Below, piece after piece: positions 21,929-33,831 of a stretch of 64,000 nt of DNA. Origin of the DNA: Hydrangea macrophylla (taxonomy: Eukaryota; Streptophyta; Magnoliopsida; Cornales; Hydrangeaceae); NCBI GenBank assembly GCA_033977485.1, contig CM066995.1, positions 51,335,162 through 51,399,161 of the forward strand, read 5' to 3'. Each line of letters starts with the position of its first letter. Position 1 is the stretch's first letter. A program made the translations under genes and the position numbers. Under the pieces are notes generated by a model. It was not told where the DNA came from, ran no database searches, and saw nothing but the letters and a program-made list of their open reading frames with translations.

Positions 21929-23795
21929 TATTTGAAAAGGTTGGTACGAATTTGTAGAAAAATTTGAAAATGTGGGCTTTAAAATTGGTCTATGCCCAGA
22001 AAAAAAAATAGAAAAGGGAGTGGGGGAATGGGTCACCTGCAAGAAAAACATGTCCCGGCAAGGGACACAATCAATATATTTCAACAGTTTGTAAAAAAAA
22101 AAAAAAAAAGGGGTTCACGGGGGAACACCCAGCAACTGTGAAAAGAGCCGATCCCTTCTCACCCACTGTCCCGACAAGGGCACACACTTTGCGGCAAGTC
22201 GCGGGGTACTTGCCGCGTGTTTAAAAATAATGTAAATAAATAAATAAACGATAGTAGCAAAGTTGCCGACATACTTAGTTGAGATGCCCATGTGATATTT
22301 ACGAGTTTCTTTCACGTCATTGCTACTTTGTACTTTACAAAGGTAAAGTTTTTAAAAAAAAAAATTCAAAGGTTGAATTCCATTCGGGGATTTGAAATTT
22401 GGAGACGCTCGGATTCAATTTGAATCCTAACGACCTCAGGATTGTTAGTGATCTCCTTACTTAAGAGATTAACATATCGAGCGCACCTAGTCAATGAATG
22501 TAAAATCAACATTGTACCATAGTATAAGATGATCTAGAGTATTAGGTTTTAAACATAATGTAATTGTATTATGTTTGTTGATTAGATAATTGAAGTGCCG
22601 TTTTGCAATTCACAAGTTCGTATTAAAGAATTCGAATAATCGAATTCGATGTCAATGCATACAACTTTTAAAAGAAGTTAATTCCGATGTGTTGTGTATG
22701 TGATCACGGAATGATATGAACTGAATTCTAGCGAATATGGGTTAACTTCAAGGTTTTCAGCAAAATCATTGTGCAATATGCAAGTAAAGATAACAATTAG
22801 GTCAGGGCCTTATGTCTCTTTTCACTTCGACGTTGATATACTTACGAACGACGATACGGGGCCTGGAATTATAATCTTCATGTGAGAGATTTAGAATCCG
22901 AGGTTTATATATGAAAAGCGAGCCTTGTGTAAACGCGAATCGTAGTGGGGGTTGATAACCCCTACTTAAAGCTAGGGTTTTGTAGCATTAGGGTTAAAAT
23001 GTTCGTGACCTGATAGAGCTACTAATTTTAAACAGATAAATACAAGTCTATTAAGAAACATTTGTAAACCCTAAAACTTCATTAGTGTATAGAAAATAGG
23101 GGTTGGGTTGTGTTCAAATAATCTGGGTGTGTATAGAAAATAGTACATATATATATATCTATATATAAATATGTATGTGAATTTAAAGAAATTGCCTCCT
23201 AAAATCACTAAAGTTAGATCACTCCAATGTGTGCATCAATATGAGTATAGAAATAAACCCATGAGTGTGTGTTAAGGGTTTGAAAGGCCCTAAATTCTGT
23301 TATCACAACAGATCAGAATCAGGGCTAATGCTAGGTGTTACTCCTGATTACACCAAGTGGTGTATCAGAAGCATAATCATATCTATATATATATATATCC
23401 ATAAATATGCCTACATGGTTAGAGTTACCAAGAACCCTAAACCGTGACTTCTAGAACTGGTGACAGAGTAGGTGGGTATATACGCCCAGAAATAGGGCTA
23501 TAAATATGTGTCTATGTGTATATATATAGACGTGTATGTATATACCTATATAGATAAGGCTGAGATAGTGACTTTGTGGTACGGTGGCGGCGGCAATCTC
23601 TGTTCTTGGTGGTTTCGGCGGCGGACGGCGGGGCGTGGTGGTCCGGCGGCAGCTGTATGGCGGCGAGGTGAAGATGATGATGGCCGGTGGTGGCGGTTTG
23701 TGATGGGGAAAAGAGAGAGAGTGTCACCAAGAGAGAGAAAGATGAAGAGAGAGAGAGAAAAAAGAGAAATCTGAGAAAATTAGGGCTCAGCCCTG
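21929..23795 (-). other. Athila-A leader of accessory genes
   Basis: There is no convincing gene. Next to the TATA box (23,700-23,770) the minus strand is CT-rich, as in many plant 5' leaders. The rest is AT-rich with short TA repeats near 23,145-23,170, 23,380-23,400 and 23,510-23,550, and an A run at 22,093-22,110. A long untranslated leader or intron is possible. Confidence 0.5.
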
Positions 23796-23803
23796 TATTT
23801 AAA
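23796..23803 (-). promoter_or_regulatory. Internal TATA box of Athila-A
   Basis: Minus-strand CCCTTTAAATACAGGG lies about 15 bp downstream of the GC-palindrome array and directly upstream of a CT-rich leader. I infer an internal promoter for the accessory genes. Confidence 0.5.
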
Positions 23804-23814
23804 GGGACGGGGTC

Positions 23815-24203
23815 CTCGCGCGAGCGGATCACGCGAGCGAGCTTCGAGCACGCGGATCCCTCCGCGAGGAAAAGCTGAGGCTTTCTTTTAGACGTCTTGA
23901 AATATTTTCTAAGGCAGACCCTCGCGCGAGCGGGCCGCTCTAGCGAGGATCTCGCGGGCGTGATTTCTGGCGCGACCAGAAGCTGAGGCTCTTATTTTTG
24001 TTTGTTGAAGAAATTTACTAAGTCTCAACCTCGCGCGAGCGGGCCGCTCCAGCGAGGATCTCGCTCGCGTGATTTGAAGCGCGATTAAGAGCTGAGGCTT
24101 ATTATAAAAACTTTCAAAAATTTTGTCTAAGGGGCTATCTCGCGCAAGCGGTTCGCGCGAGCGACGTCTCGCGCGAGCGGGCCGCGCGCGCGAGATGCTA
24201 TTT
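23815..24203. repeat. Four ~107-bp GC-palindrome repeats, Athila-A internal
   Basis: Four units start near 23,815, 23,920, 24,030 and 24,138. Each has a 50-60 bp GC-rich core with CTCGCGCGAGCGG-type palindromes and, except the last, an AT-rich partner containing AAGCTGAGGCT. The same palindrome type occurs in this element's LTRs, and a decayed three-unit version is in Athila-C (54,669-54,890). Confidence 0.85.
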
Positions 24204-24397
24204 TCTCGTTTTTCTTTTCTGTTTTCTTGTATAAGTATTCTATAGTTTAAAATTTTCATATTTTAGTTTTTAAAAGCTCAGACAATGGCCAAAAATGACT
24301 AACTAGTGTACAGAATTAAAGAAAATTCTAACTAAAGCTTGGGTTGCCTCCCAAGAAGCGCTAAGTTTTATGTCGTTAGCTCGATCGATGTGCATGC

Positions 24398-27300
24398 TCA
24401 GTCGAGATAGACCGGATCTACTAGATCTATCGATTCAATTTCTCTTTCATCGATTTCCTCAGTTCGATACAGCTTAAGCCGTTGTCCGTTTACCTTAAAA
24501 GGTGCCCCACCGTTTGTATCTTGTATTTCAATTGCTCCATGAGGGAATACTTGTGTTATAACGAACGGACCGTCCCATCGGGACTGTAGCTTACCAGGGA
24601 ATAATCTTAATTTCGAATTAAATAACCATACGCGTTGTCCAACTTTGAAATTCTTTCTTATGATCATTTTGTCATGGAAAGCTTTAGAACGTTCCTTGTA
24701 GATTCTGGAATTTTCATATGCTTCATTTCTTAATTCCTCTAGTTCCTGTAATTGAAGTTTACGGTGACATCCTGCCCCTTTTAAGTCTTGGTTGAGCGAT
24801 TTGATGGCCCAGTATGATCTGTGTTCAAGTTCTACCGATAGGTGGCACGCTTTTCCAAAGACTAGTCTATAAGGAGACATTCCGATAGGGGTTTTAAAAG
24901 CTGTACGATATGCCCATAGCGCATCGGTCAGTCGTTGTGACCAATCTTTACGGTCTGGACGCACCGTTTTTTCTAATTTACTTTTTATTTCTCGATTTGA
25001 AACTTCCACTTGTCCTTGGGTTTGCGGATGGTATGCGGTTCCTACCTTGTGGGTGACGGAGTACTTTCGGACGAGGGCTTCGAAATAACGATTATAGAAA
25101 TGTTTCCCCCCGTCACTTATAATTGCCCGTGGCGTCCCAAATCGACAAAATATATTATCTTTAATAAAAGAAACCACGACTTTATGGTCATTGGTTCTCG
25201 TCGCCACTGCCTCCACCCACTTAGAAACATAGTCGACCGCGACTAAAATATATTCGAAACCACAAGATGATGGGAACGGACCCATAAAGTCGATGCCCCA
25301 CACATCAAATATTTCAATAATAAGAATTGGGGTCATGGGCATCGCGTCACGATGTGACATGTTCCCTGTTTGTTGACAACGTACGCAGTTCTGACAGAAT
25401 TCATGTGCGCCTTTAAACAATGTGGGCCAATATAACCCACTTTGGAGAACTTTAGCGGCCGTTCGGCGGCCTTCAAAGTGACCTCCGCATTCTAGAGAAT
25501 GACAAAAATTTAATATGGATTTGAATTCACTTTCCGGAACACAACGTCGTATAATTTGATTAGAACAGTGTTTAAATAACAGTGGGTCGTCCCAGTAGTA
25601 ATGTTTAATTTGAGAAAAGAACCGATCTTTGTCTAAACGAGACCACGTATGCGAGATATATCCCATAGTTAAGAAATTAACAATGTCGCTGAACCATGGG
25701 CGATTTACGGCAGATAATGCAAATAATTGCTCGTCCGGAAATGAATCCTTGAGAGGGGTTATATCGTTAGATTCAACAAGGATTCGCGACAAATGGTCAG
25801 CGACAACATTTTCGGAACCTTTCTTATCTCGTATTTCATAATTGAACTCCTATAGGAGTAAAATCCATCGAATTAATCTCGGTTTTGTTTCCTTCTTATT
25901 CAATAAGTGACGCAATGCGGCATGATCAGTATAGACTATAACTTTTGACCCTAATAGGTACGAACGAAATTTGTCAAGGGCGAACACAACTGCTAACAAT
26001 TCTTTTTCCGTGGTCGTGTAATTCAATTGAGCGTCGTTTAGGGTTTTACTCGCATAATAAATGACGTGAGGGATTTTGTTAACTTTTTGACCCAAAACGG
26101 CTCCCACGACATAATCGGACGCATCGCACATCAATTCAAACGGTAATGACCAATTAGGGGATTGGATTATCGGTGCCATGGACAATAATGATCGCAACGT
26201 TTCAAATGCCTTGAGGCACTCATTATCAAATACAAAAGGAACATCCTTGGCAAGCAGATTGCACAAAGGTCGTGAAATCTTACTAAAATCTTTGATAAAT
26301 CGTCTATAGAAGCCTGCGTGACCTAAGAAGGAACGAATCTGACGAATGGATGATGGCGGTGGAAGTTTGTCTATTAAGTCAATTTTCGCTTTATCAACCT
26401 CTATACCTCGCTTGGATGCAACGTGTCCCAAGACTATTCCCTCTTAAACCATGAAATGGCTCTTTTTCCAACATAAAACCAAATTTGCTTCCTCGCAACG
26501 GGCGAGGACTTTAGTAAGATTTTGAAGGCATTCATCAAATGTAGGTCCGAACACTGAGAAATCATCTATAAATACTTTGAGAAATTTTTCAACCATGTCC
26601 GAGAAAATTGCCATCATACACCGTTGAAAAGTTGCCGGTGCATTGCACAAACCAAACGGCATTCGAAGGTAGGCAAAGGTTCCAAAAGGACATGTGAATG
26701 TTGTCTTTTCTTGATCATCAGGATAAACGGGCATCTGGTTGTAACCAGAATATCCGTCTAAGAAACAATAATAACTCTGACTGGACAGGCATTTGAGGAT
26801 TTGATCAATAAATGGAAGAGGGAAGTGGTCCTTACGTGTCATCGAATTAAGTCTTCTGTAGTCAATGCAAACCCGCCAACCAGTAGTTTGACGAGTGGGT
26901 ATAAGGACTCCTTTTTCGTTGGGTACAATCGTGATACCTGATTTCTTTGGGACAACCTGAGTTGGGCTGACCCAATTACTATCGGAGATCGGGTATATAA
27001 TATCGGCATCTAAGAGTTTTATAACTTCCTTCATAACCACTTCTTTCATGTTAGGATTGAGACGTCATTGCATTTCCCTAGATGGTTTAGCATTTTCTTC
27101 TAAATTTATTCTATGCATGCAAACTGACGGGTCAATTCCTTTTAGATCAGCGACCGTCCATCCAATCGCCTTTTTATGATTACCTAGAACCTCGATCAGC
27201 TGTACTTCCTGAATTTCAGTTAAATTTGACGCGATTATAACTGGAAGGGTCGCGTTAGTCCCTAAGAATGCATATTTTAAAGAATTCGGCAATGGCTTAA

Positions 27301-27999
27301 GTTTGAGTGTTGGAGAACACTGAATGGATGGTAAGGCCGGTTCATGTGCAAGAGGCGGTAAAGCTTCTATTTTAGGTTTCCATGGAAGTGCATTGGTTGT
27401 GTTTACTGATTCCAATAGAGTATTTACATCTTCAATATTTGTGTCAATGTTGAAATCATTAAAATTGAAATGTGATAAGCATGCTTCCAACACTTCCTTA
27501 GTCAACATAAAAGGCGCTGCCTCTTCGACTAATTCGTCTATTAAGTCATGGCATAGCAGTCTGCCTCTTCATCATCTCTATATGGTTGATTAGATGCATT
27601 GAAGACGTTAAGACGCACGGTCATGTTACCAAAATTTATATCCATCACACCAGTCCTACAGTTAATAATCGAATTAGCCGTAGCTAGGAAAGGGCATCCT
27701 AGAATGACTGGAACTTGTTTACTAGTATCTAGGACGGGTTCGGTGTCTAGTACGATAAAATCGATCGGATAATAGCATCTATCAACTTTGACCAATACAT
27801 CGTCTACTACCCCCCGTGGAACTTTAATTGACCTATCGGCTAATTATAAGGTGGCCGCAGTCGGTTTCAGTTCTCCTAAACCCAAATGTTCATAAACTGA
27901 ATAGGGTATCAAATTCACAGTCGCACCTAAATCAAGAAGAGCCCGGTGAATGTATTTATCACCAATGTGACAAGCGATGGTTGGAGTACCCGGGTCTTT
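24398..27999 (-). pseudogene. pol: Athila-A pol: protease, RT, RNase H, integrase
   Basis: All enzyme domains are present in order. The protease has LLDLGATVNLIP (about 27,930); RT has a FIDD box (about 26,565); RNase H has [11 protein letters not shown] (about 26,130). Integrase has the zinc region (FCQNCVRCQ, about 25,380), GIDFMGPF (about 25,290), SDGGKHF (about 25,110) and the Glu of GQVEVSNRE (about 25,000). Its Athila-type C-terminus ends at 24,398. Breaks: stops TAA 27,844-27,846, TGA 27,065-27,067, TAA 26,444-26,446 and TAG 25,850-25,852, each one C-to-T step from CAA, CGA or CAG, plus a frameshift near 27,550. A conserved non-coding motif, TTGCCTCCCAAGAAGCGC, follows at 24,344-24,361 and recurs in Athila-C. 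Confidence 0.9.
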
Positions 28000-30042
28000 A
28001 TATTTGAGAGTGTTAGTATTAAACAGGGAGCTAACCTTTTCTGTTAGGAACACTTTCTTAGATAAATGGTTTCTAGACTTCCTCTTCTGAGTGCATAAAT
28101 CCTTTAAGAACTTAGCATACGGGGGTATCTGTTTAATCGCATCTAGTAGTGGAATATTGATTTTTACTTCTTTAAATATTTCAAGAATATCTTCCGGTTT
28201 CGTGCTTTTTCTAGTGAAGTGAGCCGGGGCTTCCCCGCTCGATGGGAAGGGCATCCTAGGCACATAGTCGGAAGGATTCACTACTTTAGATGTTTTATTA
28301 GATACCAAAGGATTAGCGTCTTTTGAAACTGGAATAGAATTCTCTTCCTTTTCTCCTTTTTCTTTACCCTTACCTTTTCCTGCCTCTAGAGGAGGTACGA
28401 CCTCCTCAGGACGTTCGGTGGTCCTTGTTGAGACAGCGTTAACTTGATCACTTGCCGAACTCACCTCATACTGCCCCTTAGGATTTTGCACAGGCTGACT
28501 TGGTAATTTTCCCTCATTACGCCGATTCAATGTATTAGCTAATTGTCCCATTTGGGACTCTAACTTCGCTATAGATTGCGTATGGGAATTCACAAGTTGA
28601 GACTGCGATTGTGACTGGGCCTCTAAGGTCTTTAATGATGCCAACACGCTTTCTTCGAAAGTTTTATCCCTAGGAGGATTAGCACGGAAGGGCGGATGTT
28701 GATATTGATTTTGTTGATTCGGAGGCTGCTGATACTGATTAGATTGTGGTTTATACGCATTAGGAAAATTGGTAGTATCGGGTTTCGAATACGGTTTCTC
28801 ACTATTAGAGTTCCATGAAAGGTTCGGGTGAGGTCCCCATGTCGTGTTTGGTTTATACCCCGTGGGATTATAATTGGGTCGTTGGAACTGTTGAACCGCA
28901 TTTATATGTTGTTCTACAAATTCCGGGAACTGGGATGCGGACGGGCATGCTAATGTTGAATGGGACGAATCTGAGCACAGCAGTAGGAGGTGGGCCTTGC
29001 ATGCGGCCCATCATCATAAGTTGGTCCATTTTTCTATTTAATTCTTGAATTTCATATGAATGATTAGACTCAACTTTCGCCTCTCTCTTTGGATTAGGTA
29101 GAAGGTGTCCTTCAGGTCGTACGGATACCGCTTGATGCATAGAGTTTTCACTTAATGTTTCAAATATCTTCCATGCTTCATCGACACTCTTGTGGAGGAA
29201 CGTCCCCGCACAGATAGAGTCAACATTTTTTCGAACGGCGGGAATTAATCCCTCATAGAAGACTTGCACCAGCTGCCATTTGGGTATCTGGTGATGAGGG
29301 AAAGACCTTAAGAGTTCTTTAAACTGTTCCCATGTATCGTAAAGTGTTTCCCCATCTTGCATTGTAAAATTAGTTATTGACTTTCTAATCTGATTCGTCC
29401 TGGTTATGGGGAAGAATTTTTGTAGGAACGCAGTTTGCAACTCATCCCATGTTCTTATTGAATTTGGCTCCAACGATTGGAGCCAGTACTTTGCTTTATC
29501 TTTAAGTGAAAACGGGAACAGGCGCATTTTTAATTCATCATCTGTTAAGTTCTGAATCTTTAAAGTCGCACAGATGCCCTTAAATTCGCCTAGATGATTA
29601 TAAGGATCCTCCTTAACACGCCCGTGAAAGGACGGCAGGAGCGCAATAGTTGATGATTTGATTTCAAAATGAGCTGCCGTCACTTCCGGTAATGCAATAC
29701 ACGACGGTGGTGTGTAGGTAGTAGGAGAAAATAGTCCTTTAATGGTGGTGGTGGGGGTATGTTAAGATTATCCCCCTCATTCTGATTGTTTCCATTATTC
29801 CTGTTATGTCCAAAATCGGCCATTGGAATAGGTTCAATTTTTATCGTTTTAGTTTTTCTTAACCGACTACGAGTACTTCGGATTTCTGATTCAAACAAAG
29901 ATGACGGTTCCGGTGTGGATTCGTCGTCTAACATCAACCGAGTTTTCGAAGCTTGGGTTGATGACCTAAGGCCTCTAAGTGTGCGTTCAAGTTCGAGATT
30001 AAGCGGCTTTAATTTAGGTTTAGTTGAACGAGTACCAAACAT
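28000..30042 (-). pseudogene. gag: Athila-A gag
   Basis: Starts at MFGTRSTKPK (30,042). The gag core (LPSFHGRVKEDPYNHLGEF to LVQVFYEGL) codes between about 29,640 and 29,250. A zinc-knuckle region follows near 28,985-28,940 but is frameshifted and its first Cys is not visible. Then come a Gln/Pro-rich linker and the conserved junction to protease. Two frameshifts are seen: loss of one T from a T run near 29,727, and a change near 28,985. The close relative in Athila-C shows the undisturbed reading at the first site. Confidence 0.85.
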
Positions 30043-30546
30043 ACACTAAGGACTGACTCAATAAAAAAAAATATAAGCAAAAATAGTTACGCTAACAACC
30101 ACGCATGCAAGCACACAAGACTAATGTGATGCATGAAGTTATCCTGTAATGCAATGACCGCGTCAAACCCAGCGCCCCGGGTTTCCTAGCTAATGCAATG
30201 CTCACTCCACACCTACCCTAATGCAAGTATTGCGTCACAGCACCCTGACTTACAGTGGTTCGATGCGAAATTTAAATAACGGATTTACTTGATGATTTTA
30301 AATTGATTGCAATTTATTTTATTGTTCAGATCCGCGTAAGCTCCGTTGACGTACACAACTGCTCCACTCGATCTTGCTAGAATTGACGAATGAGATCTGT
30401 AGAAACAAGGATAATTTTAGCGACTCTAAAATAAAACTAAAAACAAAGAAAATAAATAGGAAACTAATATTTACTAACTAAATAAATTACGATTCTAATA
30501 ATTAACGGTAAAAATTATTTCAATCCTCGGCAACGGCGCCAAAAAT
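30043..30546 (-). other. Athila-A 5' untranslated region with tRNA-Asp primer site
   Basis: The primer site TGGCGCCGTTGCCGAGGA (minus strand, 30,524-30,541) has one mismatch to plant tRNA-Asp. The rest has no gene. The segment 30,100-30,270 is conserved with 61,060-61,235 of Athila-C, including an AGCGCCCCGGGTTTCC stretch, and may hold packaging signals (inference). Confidence 0.75.
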
Positions 30547-31920
30547 TGATCGCGTCAAAATCAAGATATTAAAGTATGCTTATTTATGCTTTACTTCCAA
30601 AAGATTTGTAGTGTGGAAAGTAAAGGTCGAACCTACAGAGATTGTTAATTTTTAATCCTTTAATTAATAAAATATAATCTATTTAGTTATAAGAAAATCA
30701 GAAATTTGATTGATTTGGAATTTGATTATTACTACTACTTTAAACTATGAATTAAACTAAGAAATTATGGAAATAAAATCTAGAATTAAATCTAAGTAAA
30801 CTTGTGTACGAAATTCAAAGTTGATTTAAATATGTGTGGAGATGGGATCTAGGATTACAAATCCACCACTAACTATGTATTGGGGATCTATACTTCTTAT
30901 TCTAAGTTCTATGTTTGGATAGTTATGACCTATTGTAGCTACAAGCCCAATATTATCGTCAAGAAGATATCGTTAGTTTAATCTAAACATAATCCATCTA
31001 CGGTTCACATGAATTATCTACCTATAACTAGGGTGTAGCATAACTCATCTTTCCTAAGTATGAATTATAAAAGATATAAACATCACAATCACATAAGCAC
31101 CATTGTATGTAAATACTCCTATCAATCATAGAAATCAAGGATTATTGAGTTCAATAAGCATAAGGAAAAATCTAAGACAAGAATAGATCCAAAATACTCT
31201 TGATTATTAACATTAAAAACTGATTATATAAAATCCACCAACATACAATCACTATCCCAAACCATAAAATCTTAAAATAGAAAAGCATAGAATCCCCCTT
31301 TACATAGCTAGGGTTTCATTGAAACCCTAGATGATGAGTTTAGTTGCTCATGATGGGTGAAAGCATGAAGATTGAGTTGATGGAAGCCATTAGAAACCTT
31401 CAAGCTTGCTCTTCTCCTTCCTCTTACCTTCAATGAATGTATGTGAATAGATCTCTAGGTGTGTGTAACCCTTAAAAATCATAAAAACTAAGAATATATA
31501 GAGTTTTCAAGGGCTTTTTCAAGCTTTCCTCCCCCCGAAACGGATTAAAATAGGTGTTATTTACAATCTGGACGTCTTCAAGCAGTTTCGTTCGCACAGG
31601 GCTCTTCAGAATATTGAAATACGTAACTCTGTTTTTTGTACAGATCGCGCGAGCGGGCCGCGCGAGTGCGTCATTTGGGAGGTCGCGCGCGCGGATCGCG
31701 CGAGCGATTTCTGGATTTTCGCGCCCGTGGATCGCGCGCGCGATGTGTCTTTTTCTGCTTCTTTCTTTCTGCTTTTTCACTTATTTTAACCTAATCTCCT
31801 TGTTTTCTTCTAAAACCTGATAGAAAATAGAAAATAAAGTAATACTACACAAAAACAGGATAAAAACAACTAACAAATGTGAATTAAGCCGTATAATTAG
31901 GATTTGTTCTCTCCCGATCA
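30547..31920 (-). repeat. Athila-A 5' LTR (1,374 bp)
   Basis: This is the promoter LTR on the minus strand. TATA box at 31,492-31,503; GC-palindrome cluster at 31,642-31,744 with one more unit than the 3' LTR; 11-bp inverted arms at 31,308-31,330. Confidence 0.93.
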
Positions 31921-33049
31921 GCTGCGATGTTAATAGATGGGTCCTCCTTAATCATTGGCATTATGTCCCTCGTCACTAGCCAAGCATTTAGATTTTTATG
32001 ACCAAGGTTCATCGTAGGGGACATACAAGTGTGTTTTTGCTCAACCTTTATGACTTCAAACGTCCCGTGTCATTTCAACCTTGCCCGTAGCAGCCACTTG
32101 CAATCTCGTGACGCCGCCAATTCATATTTTAACGACCAACGATCCGGGATGGTTTGATCCACCTTGTATCGTTGATGTGTTCTTATCGAGTACAACTCCA
32201 CAAATCTCTGAAGATCATCTTTGGTTTTGAACATCATACCCTTCACCAACTCATCTCGATCTGGATTCCTTTGCCTACCATCAATGTTTGAAGCATAATA
32301 TGCCTCTCCAGTATGGATGCCCAAGTCAAATGATGTAAAAGTTGATGAACGAGGCTCATACAAGGCATTTTTAGTATTTATTTGGGCAGTCGGCTCAATA
32401 TCTTCGATAACATCATCTTCCTCATCCCCCCAGTATATTCGTCAGCATGCATACCTTCTTCATCCGAGTTTTTCGGTGTCAAGTTGGTGTCCATCCCTCT
32501 ATGTGCCCAATCATCATTATATTCGCAATCATCTGAATCGAACTGCACATGAATTGGCCGTTCTGAAACAATGTCTTGCATCGGATTCCTATATTTAGTC
32601 TGACTATTTTGCAATGGATTTGAGCAATCCACATGTTGTGTAGACGTGGATGGCAATAACCCCTGTACAAACGGGTTTGAGCTTTCGGCTTCTTGTGTCA
32701 ATAGAGAAGTGTACGACCCAATCCAATCATCTAATGTTTGATGGGCCTCGGGAAGATTCTCTGTCTCGACATATACATCCATAGAGTTTATAGCTGCATT
32801 GGTAGATGCTGTTTCTAGTATTACTTGCAGACTTTCGTCATCATTTACTTCAAACGACATAAACTTGGAAACCTGATATCCAAGAACTGACGGAAACCTA
32901 TAAGTGAACTTCAAACAAACACTTTTATGATGAACCCCCATTTTCTTGTAGACATTTCTAACAAGTTCAGTGTATTGAGTGTCTATTCTCAGGCGAATGA
33001 AACTTCGACAGTTACTATCGTAGTATAGACCATCCGTTCCGATGCACAT
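31921..33049 (-). pseudogene. MULE (MuDR-type) transposase, N-terminal part
   Basis: A DNA transposase of the Mutator superfamily. It starts at MCIGTDGLYYD (33,049). The N-terminal 220 residues are the variable MULE head. The MuDR DNA-binding region follows (GMMFKTKDDLQRFVELYSI...YKV...CKWLLRA, about 32,260-32,075), then a Cys/His segment (KHTCMSP, GHKNLNAWLV) to 31,926. A frameshift lies at a G6 run near 32,427 and a TGA stop at 32,070-32,072 (one C-to-T step from CGA). Athila-A interrupts the frame at 31,920; it resumes at 1,197. The catalytic DDE domain is missing because a PMD fragment follows. Confidence 0.8.
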
Positions 33050-33050
33050 G

Positions 33051-33065
33051 CCCCCCCCCCCCCCC
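33051..33065. repeat. Poly-C run (15)
   Basis: An uninterrupted C15 lies just upstream of the MULE start codon. On the coding strand it is a G run. Confidence 0.9.
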
Positions 33066-33410
33066 TAATACAGCATATAGTCACAACACTAGCCATTTTA
33101 ATACCTTCACATTTGCAAATTCAAGTGTAAGTAATCAATGGTCCATCGTGTCATTGAAGTGTCCCATGGTTGGGTACTCTTTCAAGTTTTTGACTGTGTG
33201 TGTGTGAGCATTATAATCAAGGTTTGGGTGCGATTAATGCACCTTCATTTTTTAATTAGAGTTGAGTTGAGAGAGTTTTTCTCTCATTTTTTTGACTTCA
33301 TTAATTTTGAGAAAGAATTATACTTTTCTATTGAGAAAGAATTCCTATTAGCCATTGCTCTAAGATGTAGCATAAGGACCATTTCCCTTTTCTCAACCAC
33401 CCTAAATTTT

Positions 33411-33661
33411 TTAATGAAAATGTGTATCTGTGTGTGTATTTGTATCTGTGTGTATATACATTGTGGGTCTCTGTGAGTATGTGTCTGTGTGTGTATGTGT
33501 ATGTGTATCTATGTGTGTATGTGTATCTGTGTGTATATACATTATGTCTCTGTGAGTATGTGTCTGTGTGTATATGTGTATATGTATCTGTGTGTGTAAA
33601 GGAATCTGTATCTGTGTGTGTATGTGTATCTGTGTGTGTGTGCGCGTGCGTGTCTGTGTGA
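33411..33661. repeat. TG-rich microsatellite
   Basis: TGTGTATCTG-type units in several higher-order copies (two copies of a TATATACATT...GTCTCTGTGAGTATG block). Open frames across it are repeat artefacts. Confidence 0.9.
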
Positions 33662-33662
33662 C

Positions 33663-33666
<4 letters not shown>

Positions 33667-33698
<32 letters not shown>

Positions 33699-33784
33699 CA
33701 CATGAGAGAGAGAGAGATCACTGAGAGAGAGAGAGATCACAGAGAGAGAGAGAGAGAGCTGAGAGATGAGAGAAAGAGAGAGCA
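33667..33784. repeat. GA microsatellite, likely CT-rich leader of MULE gene
   Basis: A GA tract with short interruptions (GAGATCACTGAGAG). On the minus strand it is a CT-rich stretch between the TATA-like box and the MULE start, as in plant leaders. Confidence 0.85.
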
Positions 33785-33818
33785 GATCTAGTATGTGAGG
33801 GGGAAGAAGAAGAAGATG

Positions 33819-33828
33819 CATTTAAATG
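33819..33828 (-). promoter_or_regulatory. TATA-like box of MULE gene
   Basis: Minus-strand CATTTAAATG lies 4 bp downstream of the palindrome array and upstream of the CT-rich leader. It is itself palindromic, so direction is inferred from context. Confidence 0.4.
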
Positions 33829-33831
33829 AAA

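Larger units (their letters stand above)
1198..31920 (-). mobile_element. Athila-A, Ty3-type LTR retrotransposon (host of Athila-B)
   Basis: The element has two LTRs (1,198-2,533 and 30,547-31,920), each starting TGATCG and ending CGATCA on the plus strand, and is flanked by a perfect GCTGC duplication (1,193-1,197 and 31,921-31,925). Order on the minus strand: LTR, tRNA-Asp primer site, gag, protease, RT, RNase H, integrase, a GC-palindrome array with TATA box, two accessory genes, non-coding region, polypurine tract, LTR. Athila-B (3,648-18,350) sits in the 3' non-coding region; without it the element is about 16.0 kb. By eye the LTRs differ at roughly 20-25 bases plus a 38-bp indel. All genes except the acidic one carry stops or frameshifts, so it is not autonomous now. 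Confidence 0.92.

Noticed and set aside
23512..23832. Minus-strand frame of 106 residues rich in Ser/Leu/His
   Set aside because: Translation of the CT-rich leader downstream of the internal TATA box; no recognisable domain.
33411..33821. Long open frames across the TG/GA repeats
   Set aside because: Simple-repeat translation (for example runs of His-Thr or Ser-Leu); no protein character.
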